Positions 34,884 to 43,556 of a stretch of DNA of 64,000 nucleotides are shown piece by piece (position 1 is the first letter of the stretch; each line of letters starts with the position of its first letter). The stretch comes from VYDC01 sp963667515 (GTDB lineage: Bacteria; Chloroflexota; Dehalococcoidia; UBA2979). A program made the position numbers and the translations under genes. A model generated the notes under the pieces. The model worked only from the letters and a program-made list of their open reading frames with translations. It was not told the DNA's origin and searched no databases. The stretch is taken from positions 788,631-852,630 of the forward strand of contig CAXXXY010000006.1 in NCBI GenBank assembly GCA_963667515.2, written 5' to 3'.

Positions 34884-36097
34884 CCCGCGGCGGCGGCGGG
34901 CGCGAGCGCGAGCGGCCGGTCGATCTCGGTGGGCACTGCGTAGTCGACGCCCTCCACGCCGAAGCCGAAGAGCTGCTCGAAGTCGCGGCGGTAGCCCGCG
35001 TAGTCGCTCAGCTCGTCGAGGCTCTCGGTGCTCACCTGCCGCCAGATCGCGGCGACGCGAGCCTGCACCGCCGGCTCCATCTCCCGGTCGTCGAGGCGGA
35101 TGCGGCCCTCGGCGTCCACGGCGGGATCGCGGTCAGCGGGCAGCAGCTCCCGGAAGAGCCGCGCGATCTGCTGGGGCGCGCCCTCGTGCGTGCCGTGCTC
35201 CTTCATGACGCGGAAGAGGATCGCGGCGTAGAGCGCGAACGCCGGGATCGCCGCCGAGGCCTGCGTGACCACGGCCTTGTTGAGCGAGACCCAGGCCCCG
35301 CCGCCGCAGTGCGCCGAGAGCTCCTCCGAGAGCCGGCGCGCCGTCGCCTCGAGGTGCTCCTTGGCGCGGCCGATGCTGCCCGCGCGATAGATCGCCTGCG
35401 TCAGCTCGCCGCCGACGTAGCTGTAGGCGACCGCGCGCGCCCCCGGCGCCAGCAGCCCCGCCTCGCGCAGCGCCTCCATCCAGGCGGCCCAGTCGTCGCC
35501 GCCCATGACGCGCACCGTGCCCTCGATCTCCTCGGGCGTCGCGGACTCGATGGCGCTCTCGCGCACCTCGCCCGAGCGCAGGTCGATCGACTTGCCGCTG
35601 AAGGGCGCGCCGATTGGCTTCAGCGTCGTCTGCCACGTCGTGCCGCTCGCCTCGTCCACCCGTCGCGGCGCCGCGAGCGAGTAGACGAGGAGGTCGAGCG
35701 GGCCGAAGCGCTCGGCCAGCGCCTGCACCACCTCGCGCTTCACGCCGCTGGAGAACGCGTCGCCGTTCACCGTCTCGAGGTGGCGACCCTCGAGGGCGGC
35801 GACGCGATGCGCCTCCGCGAGGTTGTACCAGCCGGCGCTCGCGCCCTTCTCGCCCTCGGGCGGCCGCTCCAGGCACACGCCGAGCGTGGCCGCGCCCGCG
35901 CCGAAGACGGAGCAGAGCAGGCTCGCGAGGCCGTAGCCCGTGGAGGAGCCGATGACCAGCGCGTTCTCGATGCGTGGCTCCGGCCGGCCGTGCCGCGCCA
36001 CCTCGATCTCCGCGCGCACGCGCGCCGCGCAGCCCTCCGGGTGGGCCATGAGCGAGATGAAGCCGCGCATCCGCGGCTCGACGACCTGAAGCGGCAT
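34880..36097 (-). CDS. fabV: Enoyl-ACP/trans-2-enoyl-CoA reductase FabV
   Basis: The protein has 405 residues, the normal length of FabV. The cofactor site GSSTGYGLAS is near residue 50, followed by family sequences YSLAAPRRVDEASG and LKPIGAPFSGKSID. The catalytic Tyr237 and Lys246 form the FabV-type Y-x8-K spacing in IYRAGSIGRAK. It reduces enoyl-ACP with NAD(P)H in the last step of fatty acid elongation, or trans-2-enoyl-CoA. FabV enzymes are typically insensitive to triclosan. The gene stands alone on the minus strand between two plus-strand genes. Confidence 0.95.
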   Translation of the reverse strand: MPLQVVEPRMRGFISLMAHPEGCAARVRAEIEVARHGRPEPRIENALVIGSSTGYGLASLLCSVFGAGAATLGVCLERPPEGEKGASAGWYNLAEAHRVAALEGRHLETVNGDAFSSGVKREVVQALAERFGPLDLLVYSLAAPRRVDEASGTTWQTTLKPIGAPFSGKSIDLRSGEVRESAIESATPEEIEGTVRVMGGDDWAAWMEALREAGLLAPGARAVAYSYVGGELTQAIYRAGSIGRAKEHLEATARRLSEELSAHCGGGAWVSLNKAVVTQASAAIPAFALYAAILFRVMKEHGTHEGAPQQIARLFRELLPADRDPAVDAEGRIRLDDREMEPAVQARVAAIWRQVSTESLDELSDYAGYRRDFEQLFGFGVEGVDYAVPTEIDRPLALAPAAAAG

Positions 36098-36215
36098 CGC
36101 GGCCCTCCCCCGAGGCGGCACTCTACCCTCGTCCACGCTCAGGCGCGCGAGCGGCGGCAGCCGTCCGCCCGCGGGCGCTCCCTCCCGCATGCCCGATGCA
36201 GTAGGATCGCCCGCC

Positions 36216-36872
36216 ATGACGGCGCCCCGCAGGATGACGGTGAGTGGCGATGCCCGCCGCGTTGCGCTCGGCGCGGCGCTGCTGCTGGCCGCGCTGGCGG
36301 CCGCCTGCGGCGGCGGCGGCGAGGAGGCGGAGGCCGCGCCGGCCGGCGCGGCCTCCGGCGTGCGCCCCGCCTCGGTCGCGCCGCCCGCCGCGGCAGCCCC
36401 GAGCCACAGCGCCGCCGAACTCGCGCAGGAGATCGAGGTGTGGGCCGCGACGATGTGCGCGATCCAGGCCTCCTTCACCGAGGCCTTCGCGGAGATCGTG
36501 GACGGCGTCGATCCGACCACCCTCGACCTGGAGGCGCGCAAGCTCCGCTACCAGCGCATCGGCCCCGTGCAGTCGGCGATCTACACGGAGGTCGCCCTCG
36601 CCCTCGCGCAGCTGCAGCCGCCCGACGGCACGCGCGACTACCACGAGGCGGTGCTGCTGCAGGTGCAGCAGCTCGCGGCGGGGCTCCAGCGCCAGTCGGA
36701 GCTGGTCGCCGTCGCGGCCACCAGCGAGGGGATCGACGCCACCAACGCGGAGCTGAACCAGCTGCGGCTGCGCACCCGCGCCGAGGTGAACTTCGCGAAC
36801 CAGGCGATGCCCGGCTCCGCCCGCACCGCCCTCGCCGCCTGCGGAGGCGCCAGCAGCCTCGGCCAGCCCTAG
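36216..36872 (+). CDS. Putative lipoprotein, unknown function
   Basis: The protein has 218 residues. The N-terminus is a basic region followed by VALGAALLLAALAAAC, with a lipobox LAAC and a G-rich spacer (CGGGGEEAEAAP), so it should be lipid-anchored outside the membrane. An Ala/Pro linker of ~40 residues leads to a helical domain (AAELAQEIEVWAATMCAIQ, then long helices to the end). ATG codons at 36189 and 36234 are alternatives; 36216 leaves a short n-region. No named domain is recognised. The stop TAG directly abuts repeat copy R8. Confidence 0.7.
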   Translation: MTAPRRMTVSGDARRVALGAALLLAALAAACGGGGEEAEAAPAGAASGVRPASVAPPAAAAPSHSAAELAQEIEVWAATMCAIQASFTEAFAEIVDGVDPTTLDLEARKLRYQRIGPVQSAIYTEVALALAQLQPPDGTRDYHEAVLLQVQQLAAGLQRQSELVAVAATSEGIDATNAELNQLRLRTRAEVNFANQAMPGSARTALAACGGASSLGQP

Positions 36873-36905
36873 GCAGCGTTCCGCTGCACTCGAGGGGCTG
36901 CCGCC
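36872..36905 (+). repeat. Gene-end palindromic repeat, copy R8
   Basis: A canonical copy: GCAGCG-TTC-CGCTGC, ACTCGAG, GGGGCTGCCGC. Its first G is the last base of the lipoprotein TAG stop. It faces R9 across 138 bp. Confidence 0.9.
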
Positions 36906-37043
36906 GCCATGGACGCCGTCCGTACTCGTGCGTGGCGTGGGGCGGCCGAGAGGTCATGCGAGGCGGTGTGGAGACCGGAGCCGGCGCCGCGCCGAGCCCT
37001 CGGCGCCGCCACGCGCAACGCACGAACACAGACACCCGTCAGT

Positions 37044-37080
37044 GGCGGCGGAAGCCCCTTCAATCCAACGGAACGTTGGG
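37044..37080 (-). repeat. Gene-end palindromic repeat, copy R9, at the original lepA 3' end
   Basis: On the minus strand it reads hairpin CCAACG-TTC-CGTTGG, then ATTGAAGGGGCTTCCGCC. It is a diverged copy, but the stem remains fully paired. If the IS481 element (37087-38136) and one target duplicate are removed, this copy lies directly after the lepA stop codon. Confidence 0.8.
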
Positions 37081-37086
37081 GCTAGT

Positions 37087-38136
37087 TGTACTACCCAGGA
37101 AGGTTGTTCACAGGCGGGAGGCGGGGACGGCCCCGCCGACGCCGCCGTGCGGTCGGCGGTGATTGTAGCGGTAGAGCCAGCGTGGGAGCTGGCGCAGCCG
37201 CTCGGCGTTGGAGCGGTAGGGGCTGGCGTAGGTCCACTCGTTCTGCAGGATCTGGATGAAACGCTCGGCTTTGCCGTTCGTCTGCGGGCGGTAGGGCCGC
37301 GTGTGCGACAGCCGCACGTCTGCGGCAGCGGCGGCGCCGTGGAAGCTGCGGGCGACGGTGTAGGCCTTCGCGTTGTCGGTCAGGACCCGGCGCACGCGCA
37401 CGCCACGCCGGCGGAAGGCCGCGAGCGCCTGCTCGAGGAAGGCGGCGCAGCTCGCGCCACGCTCGTCGGGCAGGACGGAGACGTAGGCGTAACGGCTGTG
37501 GTCGTCGACGGCGACGTGTAGGTACTCCAGCCCCAGCGAACGCCGCGAATGCGGCCCGGAGCGCGTCTCGGCGAAGCCAGGCGCCATTCGCTTGCCGCCG
37601 CCCTCGGGGACGCGCCCGAGCTTCTTCACGTCGAGATGCAGCAGGTCGCCGGGGGCGTCGTGCTCGTAGCGGACCGGCTCCCGGGTGACGCGGTGCAGGC
37701 GGTCGAGCCGGTTGAGGCCGCGGCGCCGCAGCACGGCGTAGACCGTGGAGCGGGCGACCCCGAGCGCCCACTGGATGCGATGCGGCCCGAATCCCTGCGT
37801 GCGTCGCACGGCGCAGATGCGTCGCTCCAGCTCGGGCGGCGTGCGCCGGGGATGCGCGCGCGGGGCGGAGCTGCGGTCCTCGAGCCCTGCCGCTCCCTCC
37901 GCCCGGAAGCGCCCCAGCCACTTGGCAACGGTGTGGCGGGAGACGCGGAAGTGGCGAGCGACCTCAGCCTGGGGCCAGCCGGCGTCCACTTCCCGCACGA
38001 GCTCGAGTCGGGTCAGCGGCGTCAGCCGCGCGTTACGATGGGCCATGAGGGTGTCCTCTCCTCGCTACTGCCGTGCTGTCACACACAGCAGCGGGCGAGG
38101 CCCCTCATCCTGTCAACAACCTACGTGGGAACTACA
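37087..38136 (-). mobile_element. IS481-family insertion sequence, copy 1 (1050 bp)
   Basis: The inverted ends, each read inward, are TGTAGTTCCCACGTAGG- and TGTACTACCCAGGAAGG-like, each continuing as TTGTT(G/C)ACAG. A 6-bp target duplication GCTAGT flanks it (37081-37086 and 38137-38142). The right duplicate contains the TAG stop of lepA. The target fits the NCTAGN preference known for IS481 of Bordetella. A nearly identical copy lies at 47635-48684. Confidence 0.95.
37108..38046 (-). CDS. IS481-family transposase, copy 1
   Basis: The protein has 312 residues. An N-terminal helix-turn-helix (AEVARHFRVSRHTVAKWLGR, residues ~30-50) and a second basic domain precede the rve integrase core with catalytic Asp in HLDVKKLGR, Asp in LTDNAKAY and Glu in NGKAERFIQ. 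It catalyses cut-and-paste or copy-type transposition of its element. It differs from copy 2 by two residues (NEWTYASPY versus NEWAYARPY). It is intact and reads in the same direction as lepA upstream. Confidence 0.95.
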   Translation of the reverse strand: MAHRNARLTPLTRLELVREVDAGWPQAEVARHFRVSRHTVAKWLGRFRAEGAAGLEDRSSAPRAHPRRTPPELERRICAVRRTQGFGPHRIQWALGVARSTVYAVLRRRGLNRLDRLHRVTREPVRYEHDAPGDLLHLDVKKLGRVPEGGGKRMAPGFAETRSGPHSRRSLGLEYLHVAVDDHSRYAYVSVLPDERGASCAAFLEQALAAFRRRGVRVRRVLTDNAKAYTVARSFHGAAAAADVRLSHTRPYRPQTNGKAERFIQILQNEWTYASPYRSNAERLRQLPRWLYRYNHRRPHGGVGGAVPASRL

Positions 38137-38137
38137 G

Positions 38138-39973
38138 CTAGTCCTTGAGGCGGAGGACGGCCATGAAGGCCTCCTGCGGGACCTCCACGGAGCCGACCAT
38201 CTTCATCCGCTTCTTGCCCGCCTTCTGCGCCTCCAGCAGCTTCCGCTTGCGGGTCACGTCGCCGCCGTAGCACTTGGAGAGCACGTTCTTGCGCAGCGCG
38301 CGCACCGTCTCGCGGGCGACGATGCGGCCACCGACCGCGGACTGGATCGGCACCTCGAAGAGCTGCCGCGGGATCAGCTCCTTGAGCTGCGCGGCGAGGC
38401 GCCGGCCGCGCGCCGCGGCGTCGCCCGACGGCACGATCGTGGAGAGCGCGTCCACGGGCTCGCCGTTCACCAGCACGTCCAGCCGCACCACGCGCGCGGG
38501 CCGGTACTCGGCGAAGTGGTAGTCGAGCGCGCCGTAGCCCGAGGTGCGCGACTTCAGCTGGTCGTAGAAGTCGACCAGGATCTCCGAGAGCGGCACGAGG
38601 TACTCGGCGAGCACCCGCGCGTCGCCCTCGGCGATGTCGGCGCCGCCCACATCGAGGTAGTCGAGCTTCGCGAACTCGCCGCGGCTCTCCTCCATCAGCC
38701 CCATCACCGCGCCGACGAAGCGCGAGGGCAGGGTGACCGCGACGCGCACCCACGGCTCGCGCACCTCGGCGATGTGATCCGGCGTCGGCAGCTCGGCGGG
38801 CGAGTCGACCACCGCCTCGACGCCGTCGGTGCGGGTGACGCGGTACTCGACGCCCGGCGCCGTCGCGACCAGGTCGAGGTCGAACTCGCGCTCCAGCCGC
38901 TCCTGCACGATCTCCATGTGCAGCAGCCCCAGGAAGCCGCAGCGGAAGCCGAAGCCGAGCGCCGTGGAGCTCTCCGGCTGCCACACCAGCGCGGCGTCGT
39001 TCAGCGAGAGCTTCTCCAGCGCCTCGCGGAGCTGCGGGTACTGGTTCGCGTCAGACGGGTAGATGCCCGCGAAGACCATCGGCTTGGCGGGGGCGTAGCC
39101 GGGGAGCGGCTCCGTCGCGCCGTGCAGGGCCGTGGTCAGGGTGTCGCCCACGCGCGCCTCGGCGACGCCTTTGAGCCCCGTCGCGATGTAGCCCACCCCG
39201 CCCGCCTCCAGCGCCGCGACCGGCGCGAGCTGGGGGCGGAAGCAGCCCACCTCCAGTGGCTCGAAGCGGCGGCCCTGCTGGATCAGCCGCAGCGGGGCGC
39301 GGCCGTCGACGCGGCCGTCCACGACGCGCACGTAGAGCAGCACGCCCTTGAACGCGTCGTAGGTGGCGTCCAGGACCAGCGCGCGCAGCGGTGCGTCGGC
39401 GTCGCCGGCGGGCGGCGGCACCTCGCGCACCACGGCTTCGAGCACCGCCTCGATGCCTTCACCGGTGCGCGCGGAGGAGAAGAGGATCTGCTCGCGCGCG
39501 AAGCCGATCACGTCGACGAGCTCCTGCGCGACGCGCTCGGGCTCGGCCAGCGGCGCGTCCACCTTGTTCACGACCGGCACGAGCGTCAGGTCGAGCTCCA
39601 GCGCCTGGTAGACGGTGGCGAGCGTCTGCGCCTGGATGCCCTGCGTGGCGTCGACGACCACGACGGCGCCCTCGCAGGCGGCGAGCGCGCGCGACACCTC
39701 GTAGCCGAAGTCGACGTGGCCCGGAGTGTCGATCAGGTTCAGCTCGTAGTCGGAGCCGTCGGCGGCGCGGTAGCCCATGCGCACCGCCTGCGCCTTGATG
39801 GTGATGCCCTTCTCGCGCTCGAGATCCATCTGGTCGAGCAGCTGCTCGCGCATGTCACGGCCGGCGACGGCGCCCGTCCGCTCCAGCATGCGGTCGGCCA
39901 ACGTCGACTTGCCGTGATCGATGTGCGCGATGATCGAGAAGTTGCGGATGCGCGCCTGCTCCACGCCATCCAT
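38138..39973 (-). CDS. lepA: Elongation factor 4 (LepA)
   Basis: The protein has 611 residues, with GTPase motifs AHIDHGKSTL, DTPGHVDF and NKVDAP. The LepA-specific C-terminal domain includes GYGALDYHF, VNGEPVDALS, KELIPRQLFEVPIQ and GGDVTRKRKLLEAQK. It is a ribosome-associated GTPase that back-translocates or remodels elongating ribosomes. The stop TAG lies in the target duplicate of IS481 copy 1, so the protein is unaffected by the insertion. 120 bp of unremarkable sequence separates its start from the end of oppF. Confidence 0.97.
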   Translation of the reverse strand: MDGVEQARIRNFSIIAHIDHGKSTLADRMLERTGAVAGRDMREQLLDQMDLEREKGITIKAQAVRMGYRAADGSDYELNLIDTPGHVDFGYEVSRALAACEGAVVVVDATQGIQAQTLATVYQALELDLTLVPVVNKVDAPLAEPERVAQELVDVIGFAREQILFSSARTGEGIEAVLEAVVREVPPPAGDADAPLRALVLDATYDAFKGVLLYVRVVDGRVDGRAPLRLIQQGRRFEPLEVGCFRPQLAPVAALEAGGVGYIATGLKGVAEARVGDTLTTALHGATEPLPGYAPAKPMVFAGIYPSDANQYPQLREALEKLSLNDAALVWQPESSTALGFGFRCGFLGLLHMEIVQERLEREFDLDLVATAPGVEYRVTRTDGVEAVVDSPAELPTPDHIAEVREPWVRVAVTLPSRFVGAVMGLMEESRGEFAKLDYLDVGGADIAEGDARVLAEYLVPLSEILVDFYDQLKSRTSGYGALDYHFAEYRPARVVRLDVLVNGEPVDALSTIVPSGDAAARGRRLAAQLKELIPRQLFEVPIQSAVGGRIVARETVRALRKNVLSKCYGGDVTRKRKLLEAQKAGKKRMKMVGSVEVPQEAFMAVLRLKD

Positions 39974-40093
39974 CGTAGCTGGCGTCGGCGGTGTGCGCCG
40001 TCGCTGTGTGCCGCAGCGGAGGAGCCGGGCGCGACAAGGGGCCGCGCGGGCCCCCTCCTCGATCGCGTCGCGGGCGCGCGGCCCGGTTGCGCG

Positions 40094-41248
40094 CTAGACC
40101 CGGTGGCAGGCCACCCAGTGCTCCGTCGACACCTCACGCCACTCGGGGATCTGCTCGTAGCAAACGTCGATGGCGATGGGGCAGCGCGTGTTGAAGACGC
40201 AGCCCGGCGGCGGCCGCAGGGGCGAGGGCACGTCGCCCGTGAGGATGATGCGCTCGCGCGAGCGCTCGACGATGGGGTCGGTGATCGGCACCGCCGAGAG
40301 CAGCGCCTTCGTGTACGGGTGCAGCGGGTTCTGGTAGAGCTCGGCGGAGCTCGCCAGCTCCATCATTTTCCCGAGGTACATCACCGCGACGCGGTCCGAG
40401 ATGTGGCGCACCACCGCGAGGTCGTGCGCGATGAAGAGGTAGGTGAGGTTGAACTCGTCCTGGAGGTCCTCCAGCAGGTTGATCACCTGCGCCTGGATCG
40501 AGACGTCGAGGGCGGAGACCGGCTCGTCGCAGACGATGAAGTCGGGCTCGACGGCGAGCGCGCGGGCGATGCCGATGCGCTGGCGCTGGCCGCCGGAGAA
40601 CTCGTGCGGGAAGCGCCGCGCGAAGTAGGGGTTCAGCCCCACCGCGTTGAGCAGGTAGGAGACGCGGTCGCTCCGCTCCTTGCCCTTGTACAGCCCGTGG
40701 ATCTGCATCGGCTCCGAGACGATGTCCTGGACGCTCATACGCGGATTAAGCGAGGAGTAGGGGTCCTGGAAGACCATCTGCATGCGACGCCGGAAGCGGC
40801 GCAGCTGGCCGCCCTTGAGCTCCGTGAGCTCCACGCCGTCCAGCTGCACGGAGCCCGCCGTCGGGCGGATCAGCTGGAGCAGGCCGCGGCCTGTCGTCGA
40901 CTTGCCGCAGCCGGACTCACCGACCAGCCCCAGCGTCTCGCCGCGCTTCACGTAGAAGTCCAGGCCGTCCACGGCGCGCACGTCGGCGACCTTGCGCTGG
41001 AAGAGCCCCGCCGTGACGGGGAAGTAGACCTGCAGGCCCTTCACCTCGACCAGGCGGTCCTCCGCGCCGGGGGCGGCGGCCGCTGCCGGGGCCGTGGCCG
41101 CGGCGGTGACCGCAGGCGCGCCGCCCGTCGCCGCCGGCTCCTCCGCGGCGGCCGCGGGGTCCGCGGCGCCGTCAGCCCGCTCGGCCTCGCCCGTCTCGCC
41201 TGGCGGGCGCGGGGTGCCGGAGGCCGGGTCCCAGAATTCGTTGGACAT
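40094..41248 (-). CDS. Oligopeptide/dipeptide ABC transporter ATP-binding protein (OppF/DppF type)
   Basis: The protein has 384 residues. An unusual ~65-residue Ala/Pro/Glu-rich N-terminus precedes the ATPase core starting at LVEVKGLQVYFPV. Walker A is GESGCGKSTTGRGLL, the Q-loop MVFQDPYSSLNPR, the signature EFSGGQRQRIGIARAL and Walker B FIVCDEPVSALD. The C-terminal oligo_HPY domain has NPLHPYTKALLSAVP and CxxxxxxC cysteines (GCVFNTRCPIAIDVCYE) that may hold an Fe-S cluster. It drives peptide import with OppD. It is 9 bp downstream of oppD. Permease and binding-protein genes are not nearby. Confidence 0.92.
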   Translation of the reverse strand: MSNEFWDPASGTPRPPGETGEAERADGAADPAAAAEEPAATGGAPAVTAAATAPAAAAAPGAEDRLVEVKGLQVYFPVTAGLFQRKVADVRAVDGLDFYVKRGETLGLVGESGCGKSTTGRGLLQLIRPTAGSVQLDGVELTELKGGQLRRFRRRMQMVFQDPYSSLNPRMSVQDIVSEPMQIHGLYKGKERSDRVSYLLNAVGLNPYFARRFPHEFSGGQRQRIGIARALAVEPDFIVCDEPVSALDVSIQAQVINLLEDLQDEFNLTYLFIAHDLAVVRHISDRVAVMYLGKMMELASSAELYQNPLHPYTKALLSAVPITDPIVERSRERIILTGDVPSPLRPPPGCVFNTRCPIAIDVCYEQIPEWREVSTEHWVACHRV

Positions 41249-41257
41249 CGCCCCCCC

Positions 41258-42295
41258 CTATGCCGACGCGACCACGTGGGCCGCCTCCGCCTTCTGGGCG
41301 GAGAGGTCACGCGTCTTCTCATCCTGCTGCGGATTCCGCCAGCAGGCGGCGAAGTGGCCCGCCGACTTCTCCTCCAGCTGCGGCGGGTCGGTGCTGCACT
41401 TCTCGATCGCCCAGTCGCAGCGCGGCTCGAACGGGCAGCCCTGGATCGGCGTGATCAGCAGCGGCGGCTGCCCCTCGATGGTGACGAGGCGCTCGTGCTC
41501 CAGCGCGTCCAGGCGGGGCACGGAGCGCAGCAGACCCACGGCGTAGGGGTGCCGCGGGTCGAGGAAGATGTCGTTGACAGTGCCCTTCTCGATGATCTTG
41601 CCCGCATACATCACGTTGACGTTGTCGACGTAGCGCGCGACCACGCCGAGGTTGTGCGTGATCAGCACTACCGCGGTGCCGAGCTCCCGCGCGAGGCGCG
41701 CGATGATGTCCAGGATCTGCGCCTGGATCGTCACGTCCAGCGCCGTCGTCGGCTCGTCGGCGAGCAGCAGCTTCGGGTTGCACGCCAGCGCCATCGCGAT
41801 CATCGCGCGCTGGCGCATGCCGCCGGAGAACTGGTGCGGGTAGTCGTCGATGCGGCGCGTCGCCTCGGGGATGCCCACCATCTCCAGCAGCTCGACGGCG
41901 CGCGCGCGGCCCTCCGCCTGCTCCAGCCCCATGTGCAGCCGGATCACTTCGACGATCTGGTTGCCGATGGTCAGCACGGGGTTGAGCGAGGTCATCGGCT
42001 CCTGGAAGACCATCGCGATGCGGTTGCCGCGGATGTGGCGCATCTCCGAGTTCGAGACCTTGAGCAGGTCCCGACCCTCGAAGAGGATCTCGCCGTCGAC
42101 GATGCGGCCGGGCGGGTTGGGAATCAGGCGCAGGATCGACAGCGCTGTGACGGACTTCCCGCAGCCGGACTCGCCGACCAGCCCCAGTGTCTCGCCCTCG
42201 TCGAGGTCCCAGGTCACGCCGTCGACGGCGCGGACCGTCCCTTCCTGCGTGAAGAAGTAGGTGCGCAGATCCCTGACCTCGAGCAGCTTCGCCAT
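41258..42295 (-). CDS. Oligopeptide/dipeptide ABC transporter ATP-binding protein (OppD/DppD type)
   Basis: The protein has 345 residues. It starts at MAKLLEVRDLRTYFFTQEG, with AGGGGG upstream. Walker A is GESGCGKSVTALSIL, the Q-loop MVFQEPMTSLNPV, the signature FSGGMRQRAMIAMAL and Walker B LLADEPTTALDVT. The C-terminal oligo_HPY domain has PRHPYAVGLLRSVPRLD and cysteines in GCPFEPRCDWAIEKC. It pairs with the adjacent OppF-type ATPase. The longer open frame upstream has no homology. The 115 bp before its start, up to the tRNA-Leu gene, shows no clear promoter. Confidence 0.93.
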   Translation of the reverse strand: MAKLLEVRDLRTYFFTQEGTVRAVDGVTWDLDEGETLGLVGESGCGKSVTALSILRLIPNPPGRIVDGEILFEGRDLLKVSNSEMRHIRGNRIAMVFQEPMTSLNPVLTIGNQIVEVIRLHMGLEQAEGRARAVELLEMVGIPEATRRIDDYPHQFSGGMRQRAMIAMALACNPKLLLADEPTTALDVTIQAQILDIIARLARELGTAVVLITHNLGVVARYVDNVNVMYAGKIIEKGTVNDIFLDPRHPYAVGLLRSVPRLDALEHERLVTIEGQPPLLITPIQGCPFEPRCDWAIEKCSTDPPQLEEKSAGHFAACWRNPQQDEKTRDLSAQKAEAAHVVASA

Positions 42296-42410
42296 CGGTC
42301 CCCCTCCGGGCGCCCCGCGATTCGTGCGGCACTCCCGCTCACGGCCGCGGTCGGCGGCCCGGTCGCTCGCCCTCGGTCGCCGCATCGGTGCGAGCCAGTT
42401 CGGTGCGAGG

Positions 42411-42495
42411 TGGTGGGGAAGAGGAGATTCGAACTCCCACGCCTCGCGGCACATGATCCTAAATCATGCTCGTCTACCGATTCCGACACTTCCCC
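42411..42495 (-). tRNA. tRNA-Leu (anticodon UAG)
   Basis: An 85-nt class II tRNA with a long variable arm. The acceptor GGGGAAG pairs with CTTCCCC, the discriminator is A and the 3' CCA is encoded. Anticodon arm CATGA-TTTAGGA-TCATG gives anticodon UAG. The T-arm loop is GTTCGAATC. It is downstream of tRNA-Lys on the same strand. Confidence 0.95.
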
Positions 42496-42570
42496 ATCTC
42501 TGCCACGGGTGGGCCTCCCCGCCGGGCCAGCGCCTCTCGGTGCCGACCCCGCCCCCCGGTCCGATGCATG

Positions 42571-42646
<76 letters not shown>

Positions 42647-42744
42647 GCCTGACTTCCCCCGCCTCGGAGCGGGAAGCCGCCCGCGCAACCCCGCGCCCCC
42701 CGACACCGTCGAAGACGGCGGTCCATCCGCCGTTCGGCGGCGGG

Positions 42745-42774
42745 ACCGTAGCAGGGGCCTTCGCGGGGTGTCAA
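42745..42774 (-). promoter_or_regulatory. Sigma-70-type promoter for tRNA-Lys and tRNA-Leu
   Basis: On the minus strand, TTGACA (42774-42769) is followed after 18 bp by TACGGT (42750-42745). The predicted transcript start is about 90 bp before tRNA-Lys. The rest of the 322-bp spacer between tRNA-Val and tRNA-Lys (42647-42969) contains no supported gene. Confidence 0.7.
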
Positions 42775-42969
42775 CGAGTCGCGCGGCCGCTCCCGACCTC
42801 CCCGGGGCGCCCGCCTCGACGCGCGCCGTCCATCATACGCGACCGCTTATGCAGTGTCGTCGCGCGGGCCGTCCGTCAGGGGCGCCGCAGCGGGCGAGGA
42901 TGCCTCGTGTGCTTGAGGACCGCGGCGGGCGCGCGCATCGGCTGCGACCGGGGCGGCAGCGCGGAGCCG

Positions 42970-43046
42970 TGGTGGGCGATAGTGGATTCGAACCACTGAC
43001 CTCTGCGATGTCAACGCAGCGCTCTAACCAACTGAGCTAACCGCCC
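42970..43046 (-). tRNA. tRNA-Val (anticodon GAC)
   Basis: A 77-nt tRNA with encoded CCA. The acceptor GGGCGGT pairs with ATCGCCC, and anticodon arm CTGCG-TTGACAT-CGCAG gives GAC. The T-loop is GTTCGAATC. An extended -10-like TGCTACGCT lies just upstream on the minus strand (about 43069-43061). Confidence 0.95.
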
Positions 43047-43179
43047 ACGCCGACGCGGCGAGCGTAGCACGAGGGCGCGCTCCGATCGCGCGCCGTGATC
43101 ACGCCCGCGGGGGGGGCGGGCGGGGCCGCGACGCGCTCGCTCGGCGCCCGCAGGCAGCCGATCCGCGGTACCATCGAGG

Positions 43180-43462
43180 CGAGTCCGGCCGCGCCCCAAC
43201 GGGCGCGCAAGCGAGCGTCGACGGGGACGCGTCCCGCCGCCTCCGCGGCCGCCAGTGACCGGGGCCAGCGCGCGACCACACGCGGGTCGCCGCCCGGCTG
43301 GAGCCCCGGGGCCATCGCGGCGGGCACACCACCCCCGAGCCCGCGGGCGAACCCGCGGCGGCAGCCGCCGTTACCGGCCAACGAGCCTCGGCGCCGAGCG
43401 CCGGGGGAAGCAGGGTGGAACCACGCGATCACCTCCCGTCCCTGCACGGGAGGTTCTTTTTA
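43180..43462 (+). promoter_or_regulatory. T-box leader upstream of thrS
   Basis: The 14-base T-box AGGGTGGAACCACG is at 43412-43425 and is followed by a terminator (43432-43461) ending shortly before thrS. Such leaders sense uncharged tRNA: a codon in Stem I pairs with the anticodon, and the T-box pairs with the free CCA end to form an antiterminator. A candidate threonine specifier is ACC at 43328-43330, in GGGCACACCACC. The 5' boundary is approximate; TACCAT at 43169-43174 could be the -10 box. Known family behaviour predicts higher thrS expression when tRNA-Thr is uncharged. Confidence 0.85.
43432..43461 (+). terminator. Intrinsic terminator of the thrS T-box leader
   Basis: The stem CCTCCCGT / ACGGGAGG (43432-43439 and 43446-43453) with a 6-nt loop is followed by TTCTTTTTAT. 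It lies 7 bp after the T-box, as expected for the competing terminator hairpin. T-runs like this are rare in the surrounding GC-rich sequence. Confidence 0.9.
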
Positions 43463-43556
43463 TGCGGTCTGCCGGGCGCGGCGACCGTGCTTCGCGGGAC
43501 GCAGTGGCGCGGGCGGGGCCGATCTGCTGCGAGCCGTGGAGCGAGGGAGAGCGACG

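Noticed and set aside
42729..42743. Hairpin with arms CCGCC/GGCGG downstream of the tRNA promoter as a terminator.
   Set aside because: It would lie at or just after the transcription start of tRNA-Lys, has no T-run, and short GC hairpins are expected by chance here.
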